Of a DNA stretch of 64,000 bases, positions 35,948 through 44,200 are shown piece after piece. Each line of letters starts with the position of its first letter. Position 1 is the stretch's first letter. This DNA is from MKUN01 sp964481425 (GTDB lineage: Bacteria > Bacteroidota > Bacteroidia > Chitinophagales > Chitinophagaceae): the NCBI GenBank assembly GCA_964481425.1, contig CAYZTM010000019.1:16102-80101 (forward strand), written 5' to 3'. The position numbers and the translations under genes were made by a program. Under the pieces are notes generated by a model. It was given only the letters and a program-made list of their open reading frames with translations, was not told where the DNA came from and did no database searches.

Positions 35948-36100
35948 AAAACGATAACATATTACGTTTTTGTCAATGGCGGTTAAATACCTGCTCTTTA
36001 TATAGTATTTCATTTATCCCAATACGATATGCTTTCGTTTTCATTTTATATTGTCTTGCATTTTAAATAATTTTGCACCGTCTTATAAAACGATAACATA
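35948..36100. repeat. 14-bp direct repeat upstream of aconitase
   Basis: AAAACGATAACATA occurs at 35948-35961 and again at 36087-36100, the second copy 14 bases before the aconitase start codon and just after its promoter element. Possible regulator binding sites. Confidence 0.4.
36068..36075 (+). promoter_or_regulatory. -7 promoter element of the aconitase gene
   Basis: TAATTTTG fits TAnnTTTG, 39 bases before the ATG at 36115. Confidence 0.6.
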
Positions 36101-36114
36101 AAATTTTTCCATCA

Positions 36115-38379
36115 ATGGCATTTGATCTTGACCTCATTCAGCGCGTCTATGCTCAGCTTCCCGAGAAGGTAGCAGCTGCCCGCAAACTATTAGGACGCCC
36201 CCTTACCCAGGCCGAAAAAATATTATATGCACACAGTTACGAAACGGCGAAGAGGGCTTATGAAAGAGGCAAGGACTATGTGAACTTTGCCCCGGACCGC
36301 GTGGCTATGCAGGATGCTACCGCACAGATGGCCCTGCTACAGTTCATGACCTGTGGCCGTGATAAAGTAGCAGTACCCAGCACCGTGCATTGCGACCACC
36401 TGATACAGGCAAAGACAGGCGCTGCAGCTGACCTTGCCACTGCCAATGAAGTGAATAAGGAAGTTTACGATTTCCTCTCCTCCATATCAAATAAATACGG
36501 CATTGGCTTCTGGAAGCCCGGTGCAGGTATCATTCACCAGGTAGTGCTGGAAAACTATGCATTCCCCGGCGGTATGATGATAGGTACCGATAGCCATACG
36601 CCTAATGCAGGCGGCCTTGGCATGATAGCCATAGGCGTTGGTGGAGCTGATGCCGTAGACGTAATGGCCGGCCTGCCATGGGAACTGAAAATGCCTAAGC
36701 TGATAGGCGTTAAGCTCACAGGCAAAATGAATGGCTGGACATCTGCAAAAGATATTATCCTGAAAGTTGCCGGCATCCTGACCGTTAAGGGCGGCACCGG
36801 CGCTATCGTAGAGTACTTTGGCCCCGGCGCGGAAACGTTAAGCTGCACCGGTAAAGGCACTATATGTAATATGGGTGCGGAAATAGGCGCTACCTGCTCA
36901 CTCTTTGCATACGATGACAAGATGGGCGAGTACCTCAGCGCTACCAACCGCGAAGAGATAGCCAAACTGGCAAACGGCATCAGGGAGCACCTGCGTTCTG
37001 ATAAGGAAGTATATGACAACCCGGAAACCTTCTATGACCAGCTGATCGAGATCAATCTTGATGAACTGGAGCCTTATGTGAACGGGCCATTTACTCCTGA
37101 TCTTGCCACCCCCATCAGCCAGATGGCCGATGCCGTAAAACAGCATGGCTGGCCTGATAAGGTGGAGGTTGCCCTCATAGGCTCATGTACCAACTCTTCT
37201 TACGAAGATATTTCCCGCTCTGCATTCATTGCTCGTAATGCCATGAAAAAGGGCCTCAAGGCTAAGAGCGAATTTACCATCACACCGGGATCGGAAATGG
37301 TGCGCTATACTATAGACCGCGACGGCATGCTCGATACCTTCGACCAAATGGGCGGCATAGTGTTGGCTAATGCCTGTGGCCCTTGTATTGGTCAGTGGGC
37401 ACGCCATATAGACGACCCTACCCGTAAGAATACGATCGTTACTTCTTTCAACCGCAACTTCGCCAAGCGTAATGATGGTCTTTCGAGTACACACGCTTTC
37501 GTAGCCTCTCCTGAAATAGTTACTGCGTTTGCTATTGCAGGCAGCCTGAGCTTCAACCCGCTTAAGGATAAGCTTACTAATGATAATGGCGAAGAAGTAA
37601 TGCTCGATGAGCCCAGCGGTTATGAGCTGCCTCCGAAAGGTTTTGCGGTTGACGATGCCGGCTACCAGGCCCCTGCTATAGACGGCAGTAAAGTATCGGT
37701 TGTGGTTAACCCCGCCAGCGACAGGTTGCAGCTTCTTGCGCCCTTCACTGCATGGGAAGGCACCGACCTTAGCGGTATGAAACTGCTAATCAAGGCCTTC
37801 GGCAAATGTACTACCGACCACATCTCAATGGCCGGCCCATGGCTTAAATACCGTGGCCATCTTGACAATATCTCTAACAACATGCTGATCGGCGCTATCA
37901 ACGCCTTCAACATGGAGACCAATAAAGTAAAGAACCAGCTCACAGGCCAGTATGGCGAAGTACCGGCCACTGCACGTGCCTATAAAGCTGAGGGCATTGG
38001 CAGCGTGGTAGTGGGAGATGAGAACTATGGGGAAGGCAGCTCGCGTGAACACGCTGCAATGGAACCCCGTCACCTCGGCGTTCGTGCCATTGTGGTAAAA
38101 AGCTTCGCACGTATCCACGAGACCAACCTGAAAAAACAGGGTATGCTTGCACTTACCTTTGCCGACAAGCAAGACTATGATAAAGTGCAGGAAGACGATA
38201 CCATTGACATTACCGGGCTAACATCCTTTGAACCGGGGGTACAGCTGACCATGGTACTGCACCATGCTGACGGCAGCACGGACGAAGTGAAGCTGAACCA
38301 TACCTACAACCACCAGCAGATCGAGTGGTTCAAGGCAGGCGGCGCTCTCAACGTTATCCGCCAGGAGTTCGCAGCCTAA
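36115..38379 (+). CDS. aconitate hydratase, mitochondrial-like type
   Basis: 754 residues, close to the mitochondrial aconitase length rather than the ~890-residue bacterial AcnA or AcnB. It interconverts citrate and isocitrate in the TCA cycle. Iron-sulfur ligand motifs are GSCTNSSYED and ANACGPCIGQW; substrate-binding GTDSHTPNAGG and the swivel-domain NYGEGSSREHAAMEPR are intact. Cytoplasmic. The gene is monocistronic with its own promoter, a repeated upstream 14-mer and a downstream hairpin. Confidence 0.96.
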   Translation: MAFDLDLIQRVYAQLPEKVAAARKLLGRPLTQAEKILYAHSYETAKRAYERGKDYVNFAPDRVAMQDATAQMALLQFMTCGRDKVAVPSTVHCDHLIQAKTGAAADLATANEVNKEVYDFLSSISNKYGIGFWKPGAGIIHQVVLENYAFPGGMMIGTDSHTPNAGGLGMIAIGVGGADAVDVMAGLPWELKMPKLIGVKLTGKMNGWTSAKDIILKVAGILTVKGGTGAIVEYFGPGAETLSCTGKGTICNMGAEIGATCSLFAYDDKMGEYLSATNREEIAKLANGIREHLRSDKEVYDNPETFYDQLIEINLDELEPYVNGPFTPDLATPISQMADAVKQHGWPDKVEVALIGSCTNSSYEDISRSAFIARNAMKKGLKAKSEFTITPGSEMVRYTIDRDGMLDTFDQMGGIVLANACGPCIGQWARHIDDPTRKNTIVTSFNRNFAKRNDGLSSTHAFVASPEIVTAFAIAGSLSFNPLKDKLTNDNGEEVMLDEPSGYELPPKGFAVDDAGYQAPAIDGSKVSVVVNPASDRLQLLAPFTAWEGTDLSGMKLLIKAFGKCTTDHISMAGPWLKYRGHLDNISNNMLIGAINAFNMETNKVKNQLTGQYGEVPATARAYKAEGIGSVVVGDENYGEGSSREHAAMEPRHLGVRAIVVKSFARIHETNLKKQGMLALTFADKQDYDKVQEDDTIDITGLTSFEPGVQLTMVLHHADGSTDEVKLNHTYNHQQIEWFKAGGALNVIRQEFAA

Positions 38380-38400
38380 AAGCCATTAAATCAAGTGATC

Positions 38401-38436
38401 CAATGCCCTCCTCGCGGTAACGCAAGGAGGGCATTG
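38401..38436 (+). terminator. candidate terminator hairpin after aconitase
   Basis: Perfect 12-bp stem CAATGCCCTCCT / AGGAGGGCATTG with a 12-base loop; the following T-tract is weak. Confidence 0.55.
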
Positions 38437-38525
38437 AAATTTCAACGAACAGGCCAAATTTAAAATCCTGTTAATCCTCGAAACCATGTAAATCGCGGTT
38501 TAGAATTTTTCTTTATTTTTACCAC

Positions 38526-38756
38526 ATGCGCCGCATTTATGATATCAAACACTTTATTGAATGGAAAGCCTTTGGCGTTTGTTCTGCCATAGGCGACAAA
38601 CTGGGAGTAGCCACATCCCGCATCCGCCTTTGGTTCATTTACATTTCTTTCCTTACGCTTGGCTCACCTATCGTTATTTACATGATACTGGCCTTCTGGA
38701 TGAATATGAAGCGCTACATCTTCATGAGCAGGCGCAACCCGCTGAAGTGGCTCTGA
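38526..38756 (+). CDS. PspC-domain small membrane protein
   Basis: 76 residues. The PspC pattern is clear: GVCSAIGDKLGVATSRIRLWFIY followed by a membrane helix (SFLTLGSPIVIYMILAFWM). PspC-like proteins sit in the inner membrane and can sense or regulate envelope stress. No PspA or partner regulator is adjacent. It may be a single-domain member rather than a full PspC. Confidence 0.85.
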   Translation: MRRIYDIKHFIEWKAFGVCSAIGDKLGVATSRIRLWFIYISFLTLGSPIVIYMILAFWMNMKRYIFMSRRNPLKWL

Positions 38757-38836
38757 TAAAACGTGCCTGCTAGCAATCCAAAAAATACAATGATCTGCAT
38801 CACCCGGGCTCTTTTTATCAAAGCGTAAAATTCCCC

Positions 38837-38844
38837 TACCTTTG
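38837..38844 (+). promoter_or_regulatory. -7 promoter element of the trhO operon
   Basis: TACCTTTG fits TAnnTTTG, 31 bases before the ATG at 38876. Confidence 0.65.
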
Positions 38845-38875
38845 CACTTTCTCATTCTAAAAAGGAAGGTACACC

Positions 38876-39934
38876 ATGCCAGTGCTACACAACCGCGTCA
38901 ACAATGAGGAACTGAAACAGCGTATGCTCGCCGAGACCGAGCCACGCACTACAGTATCCTTCTACCAGTACTTCAATATTGAAGACCCTGCAAAATTCCG
39001 CGACAAGCTATATATTAAGTTCACGAAGCTAAATGTATTTGGCCGCATTTACATCGCCCAAGAGGGTATCAATGCACAGATCAGTGTCCCCGAAAGCAAT
39101 TTTGAAGCTTTCCGCTCTGCTCTCTATTCCCTTGCTCCGGAGCTCGATGGTATACGCCTGAACATCGCAGTGGACGATGATGGCAAATCTTTCTGGGTAC
39201 TACGGGCAAAGGTCCGTCATAAGATAGTGGCCGATGGCATCGAAGACCCCACCTTCGACATCACTAAAAAAGGAAAATACCTCAAGGCAGCCGAGTATAA
39301 CGAACTGGCAGCCAAACCCGGCACCATAGTGGTGGATATGCGCAACCACTATGAATATGAGGTAGGACACTTTGAGAACGCTATAGAGATACCATCAGAC
39401 ACCTTCCGCGACCAGCTGCCCATGACCGTGGATATGCTTAGGGACAAAAAGGAAGAAAATATTATCATGTACTGCACAGGCGGCATACGCTGCGAGAAAG
39501 CAAGCGCCTACCTGCTGCACAATGGTTTTAAGAATGTCTTCCACGTAGAGGGGGGGATCATTGAATATACCCGCAAAGCCCGCGAGCAGGGCCTGCCTAT
39601 AAAATTCATCGGGAAGAACTTCGTTTTCGATGAGCGCCTGGGCGAACGCATTACGGAGGATGTGATCGCATCCTGCCATATTTGCGGGAAGCCCTGTGAT
39701 ACCCATACCAATTGCAAGAACGACGGCTGTCACCTGCTGTTCATCCAGTGCGAGGAATGCGCTACGAAATACGAAGGCTGCTGCAGCGAAGAATGCCGCG
39801 AGGAGATGCACCTGCCCAAAGACCAGCAACGTGAACGTCGTGCAGGCCGCGAAAATGGGCCCATGATCTTCAACAAGTCCAAAGACCATCCCCTCCGCAA
39901 GCACCGCGACGAGTGGAAACTGCAAAGGGAATAG
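38876..39934 (+). CDS. trhO: tRNA uridine(34) hydroxylase TrhO (rhodanese family)
   Basis: 352 residues. An N-terminal acylphosphatase-like domain (VSFYQYFNIEDP ... GRIYIAQEGINAQISVPE) precedes a rhodanese domain with catalytic C200 in MYCTGGIRCEKAS, then a Cys-rich tail (CHICGKPCDTHTNCKNDGCH, CEECATKYEGCCSEEC), all as in YceA/TrhO. TrhO hydroxylates U34 of certain tRNAs using oxygen, giving ho5U. First gene of an operon with the DUF4287 gene (23-base gap) and ctlX-like gene. Confidence 0.94.
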   Translation: MPVLHNRVNNEELKQRMLAETEPRTTVSFYQYFNIEDPAKFRDKLYIKFTKLNVFGRIYIAQEGINAQISVPESNFEAFRSALYSLAPELDGIRLNIAVDDDGKSFWVLRAKVRHKIVADGIEDPTFDITKKGKYLKAAEYNELAAKPGTIVVDMRNHYEYEVGHFENAIEIPSDTFRDQLPMTVDMLRDKKEENIIMYCTGGIRCEKASAYLLHNGFKNVFHVEGGIIEYTRKAREQGLPIKFIGKNFVFDERLGERITEDVIASCHICGKPCDTHTNCKNDGCHLLFIQCEECATKYEGCCSEECREEMHLPKDQQRERRAGRENGPMIFNKSKDHPLRKHRDEWKLQRE

Positions 39935-39957
39935 TATAACCTCAAATAATACCAGCC

Positions 39958-40167
39958 ATGAAAAAAGAATATTGGGACGTAGAAGATGCCCAGGTCATCG
40001 AAAAGACCGGCAAGAACATTGCCGAATGGATCAAAATACTTGATAAGTTCGGAGCGGCCGATAAGAAATCGAACGAGGTGGTTGGCCACCTGCAACAGGA
40101 CCATGATGTGCCCCGCTACTGGGCTCGTACCCTTACAACACATTACCTGAAAAAGAAAGGGAAATAA
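39958..40167 (+). CDS. DUF4287-like small protein
   Basis: 69 residues, no signal peptide. EYWDVEDAQVIEKTGKNIAEWIKILDKFG and VVGHLQQDHDVPRYWARTLTTHYL match the DUF4287 pattern (a short helical module of unknown function, sometimes fused to DUF5655). Its stop overlaps the start of the next gene as TAATG, so the two are probably translated together. Confidence 0.85.
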   Translation: MKKEYWDVEDAQVIEKTGKNIAEWIKILDKFGAADKKSNEVVGHLQQDHDVPRYWARTLTTHYLKKKGK

Positions 40168-41081
40168 TGCCCACATCCAATATACTATTGGTACGCCCTG
40201 CCCGATTTGGTTTCAACATTCAAACTGCAGACTCCAATGCTTTCCAGGACAGTAGCAACGGAGATGAAGAAGTGATAGCACGCAAGGCGCTCCTTGAGTT
40301 CGATCGTTTCGTGCAGGAACTCCAAGTAAAGGGGGTAAATTGCTTTGTCTTTGAGGACAATGCGGAGCCCATCAAACCCGATGCTATCTTCCCTAACAAC
40401 TGGGTATCTTTTCACCACGATGGCACCGTAGTGCTCTATCCTATGCTGGCCTCTAACCGCAGAGCCGAGCGCAGGCAGGACATCGTCGATGCACTCGCTG
40501 AAAAATTCAACATAAACAATATCATTGACCTAAGCGCACATGAAGCTGAAGGTCGCTTCCTGGAGGGTACAGGCAGCATTGTATTCGACCATGCAAATCA
40601 TATCGCTTATGCCTCGCTCTCCCCACGCACCGATGAAGAGCTGTTCCGCCAGTTGTGCAACAGACTCGACTACAGACCGGTGGTATTCTGTTCGTATGAT
40701 GCTCAGGGCCGCGCCGTCTACCATACCAATGTGATGATGTGCATTGCGCCGGGCTTTGCCATTGTATGCAGTAGCAGCATAACTGATGCTACCGAACGCC
40801 AACAGGTACTTGACACACTACAAGCCACGGGGCACGAAATAATTGATATCTCTATAAACCAAATGAACCACTTTGTGGGTAATATGCTGATGGTGCAAAA
40901 CAATGAGGGGAAGGAGATACTGGTACTATCCCAAACGGCTTTTGAAGCATTTGATGAGATGCAGGCTGAACAAATAAAAGCCTATACTGAACTGCGGCCA
41001 ATAGCTATCAATACCATCGAGCAGATAGGCGGCGGCAGCGCCCGTTGTATGATGGCCGAGATATTTTTATCCCAACGATAG
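40167..41081 (+). CDS. CtlX-like guanidino-group hydrolase (arginine deiminase superfamily)
   Basis: 304 residues. The sequence fits the citrulline-utilisation hydrolase CtlX group: VRPARFGFN at the start, PDAIFPNNWVSFH, FLEGTGSIVFDH (acidic pair), AVYHTNVMMCIA (His) and a catalytic Cys in GGGSARCMM (C294). Superfamily enzymes hydrolyse C-N bonds of arginine-related compounds. Cytoplasmic. It starts within the stop codon of the DUF4287 gene and is third in the trhO operon. Exact substrate not determinable. Confidence 0.88.
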   Translation: MPTSNILLVRPARFGFNIQTADSNAFQDSSNGDEEVIARKALLEFDRFVQELQVKGVNCFVFEDNAEPIKPDAIFPNNWVSFHHDGTVVLYPMLASNRRAERRQDIVDALAEKFNINNIIDLSAHEAEGRFLEGTGSIVFDHANHIAYASLSPRTDEELFRQLCNRLDYRPVVFCSYDAQGRAVYHTNVMMCIAPGFAIVCSSSITDATERQQVLDTLQATGHEIIDISINQMNHFVGNMLMVQNNEGKEILVLSQTAFEAFDEMQAEQIKAYTELRPIAINTIEQIGGGSARCMMAEIFLSQR

Positions 41082-41116
41082 CCTGGGTATCCCAGGAGTG
41101 ATGGGCCCGTAATTGC

Positions 41117-42853
41117 CTAATGCTGCACCACCACGCGCTGTGTCATCACATCGCCAGTACTACGCACCGTTACATAATAGATGCCTGCTGCCCAATCTTT
41201 CGAGTTGAAGAAGTAGAACGATTCACCGGCTTGTATCTTACCACTATGTACATGCTGCACGGGGCGACCCAGCACATCTGTTACATCTATCTCCACCGTA
41301 CAACCCGCGCTGCTCTTCAGCGGTATACAGGTAATGCCGTTTGATGGATTGGGAAATACGTCCTCTGCTTTGACTGTACTTATATTGGGCACACAAGCCG
41401 TACCTGTTACCAGGAAGCTCCAATAAGCAGCCGGGGCGGGCATAGGCCGCAGCTGCGACTTGCCGGATACGCTTGTGACCGATACATAGTAGTACACCCT
41501 GGTGCCCGCTGTTTGTGCCGGTATATTACCGCTCCAATAATCCGGCTGCGCTGTTTGGCTCATGCTCACCATGCTGTAGGGCTGCGTAGTGTCTGTTCGA
41601 TAGTATAGCTTAGCAGAAGCTATGCCCGAGCGGTGTTTCATGTAAGCCTTCACCTCGTAAGGACCGGTGAACGAAGTATCGTGCAATGCCTGGTGCGATA
41701 TCAGCAGCGGGTCGCTGCTTCCTATCTCCTTTGTAATGCAATGCAGTGCCCCAGAGGCTGATATCATGCTTTCTACATTTATAGGTACTATGGTATAGCC
41801 CGGCAACGCCTCACGGTACACCCGCAGCGCCGTTGTGTCGTACTGCTCATAATAGGTGGGCACCAGTATGCTCTTGTTGATGAAGACCGAGTTGGTGTAA
41901 GTACGGTAGCTGGCCGCAGGCGGGTAAGTATTGTTGGCGCCCGATGGCATCGGTACCCTGTATATCTTATAAGGCGTACCATATACCGAGTTGAAATTGC
42001 TCAGCACATACAGCAGGTTGGCCTCCAGTTGGGGGCCGTCTGATGTATTGGCAGGAAACTGCCCAACGAGCAAGGTTTCCTCATCCAGTAGCTTGATGTG
42101 CATATCTATATGGTGTATACCGTCGTATGGCAGGGTATCCATCAGTATATAGCGGCTAATACCCATAAAGCGGCTCATAATGGTATCTATCTGTGCCTCG
42201 CTCTTGCTGCTGTTCTCCAATTCGATCAGCTTCGATGAGAAACCCGTCCCGAAGCCATCCACCATAAAATTGCCCCCGGTGTGCACCAGGTCGTTAGGCG
42301 CCTGTGTAGTACTGTACAAGGGCAGGTTCACTACCTGTGCTATCGCAGAGGGCACGGTATCGTCCTTCGGCCTGGGGCGGTTATATATCCAGTCCACAAG
42401 CAACAGGCTGTCCACATCGTTGGTATAAGCATTCCACTGCCCGTAGTCCCTTGCCCATACGCTGTTGTACGGCGCTATTACATAGGTAATGTTCGCGAGT
42501 GGTATAGCTGCATTCGTAAGGTAGTTCTTCACACTGTTCGAGTCGCTGCATACTATATATACCCTTGTCTCGGTTTGTGCAGCCTGTACTATTTGCGCCA
42601 GTATGCCGGGATATGATGTCCAGGTGATCATGATCCCATCTATCTCCTCCCACTCTGCCATTGTGCGCACATGTCCTGCAGGTGGTGTGGTTATCGAGTA
42701 GGCGGCAGGGCTTACATTATGCAAGTAGCCGCCCATAATATTGCGTTCAGCAGCCGTCATAAACGCAGGTAGCAAGCCTTGCGCATACACCGCATGGCCA
42801 CATATCGCAACGCAAAAAACACCTAATAATATGCTGGTAAATATGCGCTTCAT
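41117..42853 (-). CDS. T9SS-exported agmatine deiminase / PPAD-like enzyme
   Basis: 578 residues from the preferred second Met (MKRIFTSILLG; the frame opens three codons earlier at 42862). Order: signal peptide to AVYAQ; ~380-residue peptidyl-arginine-deiminase/agmatine-deiminase domain; an Ig-like domain; and a type A T9SS sorting domain (EDVFPNPSNG ... TQRVVVQH). Catalytic residues of the family are all visible (numbering from 42862): D139 in VWARDYG, H251 and D253 in GIHHIDMH, and C375 in SGALHCITKE, with GGNFMVDGFG between. Cytoplasmic relatives deiminate agmatine; the secreted Porphyromonas enzyme citrullinates C-terminal arginines. The export signals favour an extracellular substrate. 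Transcribed alone, convergent with ctlX. Confidence 0.9.
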   Translation of the reverse strand: MKRIFTSILLGVFCVAICGHAVYAQGLLPAFMTAAERNIMGGYLHNVSPAAYSITTPPAGHVRTMAEWEEIDGIMITWTSYPGILAQIVQAAQTETRVYIVCSDSNSVKNYLTNAAIPLANITYVIAPYNSVWARDYGQWNAYTNDVDSLLLVDWIYNRPRPKDDTVPSAIAQVVNLPLYSTTQAPNDLVHTGGNFMVDGFGTGFSSKLIELENSSKSEAQIDTIMSRFMGISRYILMDTLPYDGIHHIDMHIKLLDEETLLVGQFPANTSDGPQLEANLLYVLSNFNSVYGTPYKIYRVPMPSGANNTYPPAASYRTYTNSVFINKSILVPTYYEQYDTTALRVYREALPGYTIVPINVESMISASGALHCITKEIGSSDPLLISHQALHDTSFTGPYEVKAYMKHRSGIASAKLYYRTDTTQPYSMVSMSQTAQPDYWSGNIPAQTAGTRVYYYVSVTSVSGKSQLRPMPAPAAYWSFLVTGTACVPNISTVKAEDVFPNPSNGITCIPLKSSAGCTVEIDVTDVLGRPVQHVHSGKIQAGESFYFFNSKDWAAGIYYVTVRSTGDVMTQRVVVQH

Positions 42854-43042
42854 ATATCCCATTTTTTATAAAGCTAATAAAAATATGGGACGGCTGAATC
42901 TACTACATGCTATATACAAAGGATTTTGCCATGACGAGATACCCAAAACAAGATTATATATCCCGGTATAGAAAGTCTCCCGAACAGGAATATTCTAAAA
43001 CCCGCCGGTATCGATATGTCTTCGTGATACAGCCAGGTCCTT

Positions 43043-44200
43043 TTAGTTTCCCGGGCAATAGTGATCATAAGCCTTTTCAATAAAACCATTGCCCAGTTCC
43101 TTCAAATTATAGGAAGTATAAACAAAGATCAGGCAATCGGTATGTTCCAACTCCTCCTGCCAGTTTATTTGCTCTATTGGTAGTGGCGACATTTGCCTTG
43201 CTGTTCTCTCTTCATCAGTCATCTCATGAAAATAAAACCAGAATTGCCAATGCTTGTTTACATTTTCCATCATCTTATCTTCAATCAGCGTCCACACAAA
43301 ACTGTCGCCTATATATATGGCACTTGGTTTGGTCTGCATGCCGTCACCCACATAGGCTATGTCCGGGTAAACCAGAGTGTCAGCTGCGGCGGGGAAAATA
43401 AGGTTTACGAGTTGACCGATATCATCATCCTTACCTTTCGCAATAGTCCTTACCCGGCCTTTCATAACAAGATGCGGCATCCTTATGTGCCTGGCCTGCT
43501 CAACATATTTAATGAGACTATCCGCAGCAAACGCAGCGCCAAATTGCGTCCAGTGTATCCCATGCCTGCTTATCAACAGGTCGCCATATTTGGGCTTTAA
43601 AGAAAGGAGCAAGCTGTTCATATCCAGCTGATGAACACCAAGTGAATCGCCAATATATTTGAATAGCTCCCTGCTCGTCTTGCCCTCATTTTTCCTGCTG
43701 TAGTAGACCTCATCAGGAAGATATTCAGGAAAGATATCGGCCTTTGAGGGTGCATGTACCAACAATACCGTTTTCCCCATATTTTCAAGGGTATCCTGTA
43801 GCGCCTTGAGTTTATGCATCAGATCACAGGCCAGATTAGTGTCAGCAATATTTTGGCTAAAATGGTCTTTAACATAAGCATCAAGGAAAAGATATCCATC
43901 TTTCCCGACGATAACATTTCCCGGATGAGCTATCTTAAAAACAGAGAAGTCAACCTGGTTGTTCAGTCGTACCAGCCAGGGGCGTAGGCCGATGTGATCA
44001 TTTACATATTTGTTCTTTGCATCCTGGTATGTACCCTCTTTCCAATTCTTGACCGTGAAGCTATCATCCGGAGCAAGGTCATAGGCCCCGTAAAGCTCCT
44101 TCACCTTTATGAAATGAAACTTCTCCTGAAGCATGGGCAACAACAGCAATCCAAACATTAATATCAGAAGCACCTTTTTTATTTTTTCGCTCACTATCAA
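43043..44200 (-). CDS. AlgJ/AlgX-like polysaccharide O-acetylation protein
   Basis: 385 residues. An N-terminal membrane anchor (VLLILMFGLLLLPML) is followed by an SGNH-like periplasmic domain: HAPSKADIFPE, the HW motif in SRHGIHWTQFGA and the nucleophile in IYIGDSFVW. In AlgX/AlgJ the HW block normally carries an Asp two residues before the His (DxHW); here that position is Gly (GIHW). The start is TTG at 44200 or GTG at 44194; the TTG overlaps the stop of the MBOAT gene. With that partner it should transfer acetyl groups to an exported polysaccharide. Confidence 0.82.
   Translation of the reverse strand: MIVSEKIKKVLLILMFGLLLLPMLQEKFHFIKVKELYGAYDLAPDDSFTVKNWKEGTYQDAKNKYVNDHIGLRPWLVRLNNQVDFSVFKIAHPGNVIVGKDGYLFLDAYVKDHFSQNIADTNLACDLMHKLKALQDTLENMGKTVLLVHAPSKADIFPEYLPDEVYYSRKNEGKTSRELFKYIGDSLGVHQLDMNSLLLSLKPKYGDLLISRHGIHWTQFGAAFAADSLIKYVEQARHIRMPHLVMKGRVRTIAKGKDDDIGQLVNLIFPAAADTLVYPDIAYVGDGMQTKPSAIYIGDSFVWTLIEDKMMENVNKHWQFWFYFHEMTDEERTARQMSPLPIEQINWQEELEHTDCLIFVYTSYNLKELGNGFIEKAYDHYCPGN

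Noticed and set aside
41082..41096. CCTGGG/CCCAGG hairpin between ctlX-like and deiminase genes as terminator
   Set aside because: Six-bp stem with a three-base loop and no T-tract on either strand.
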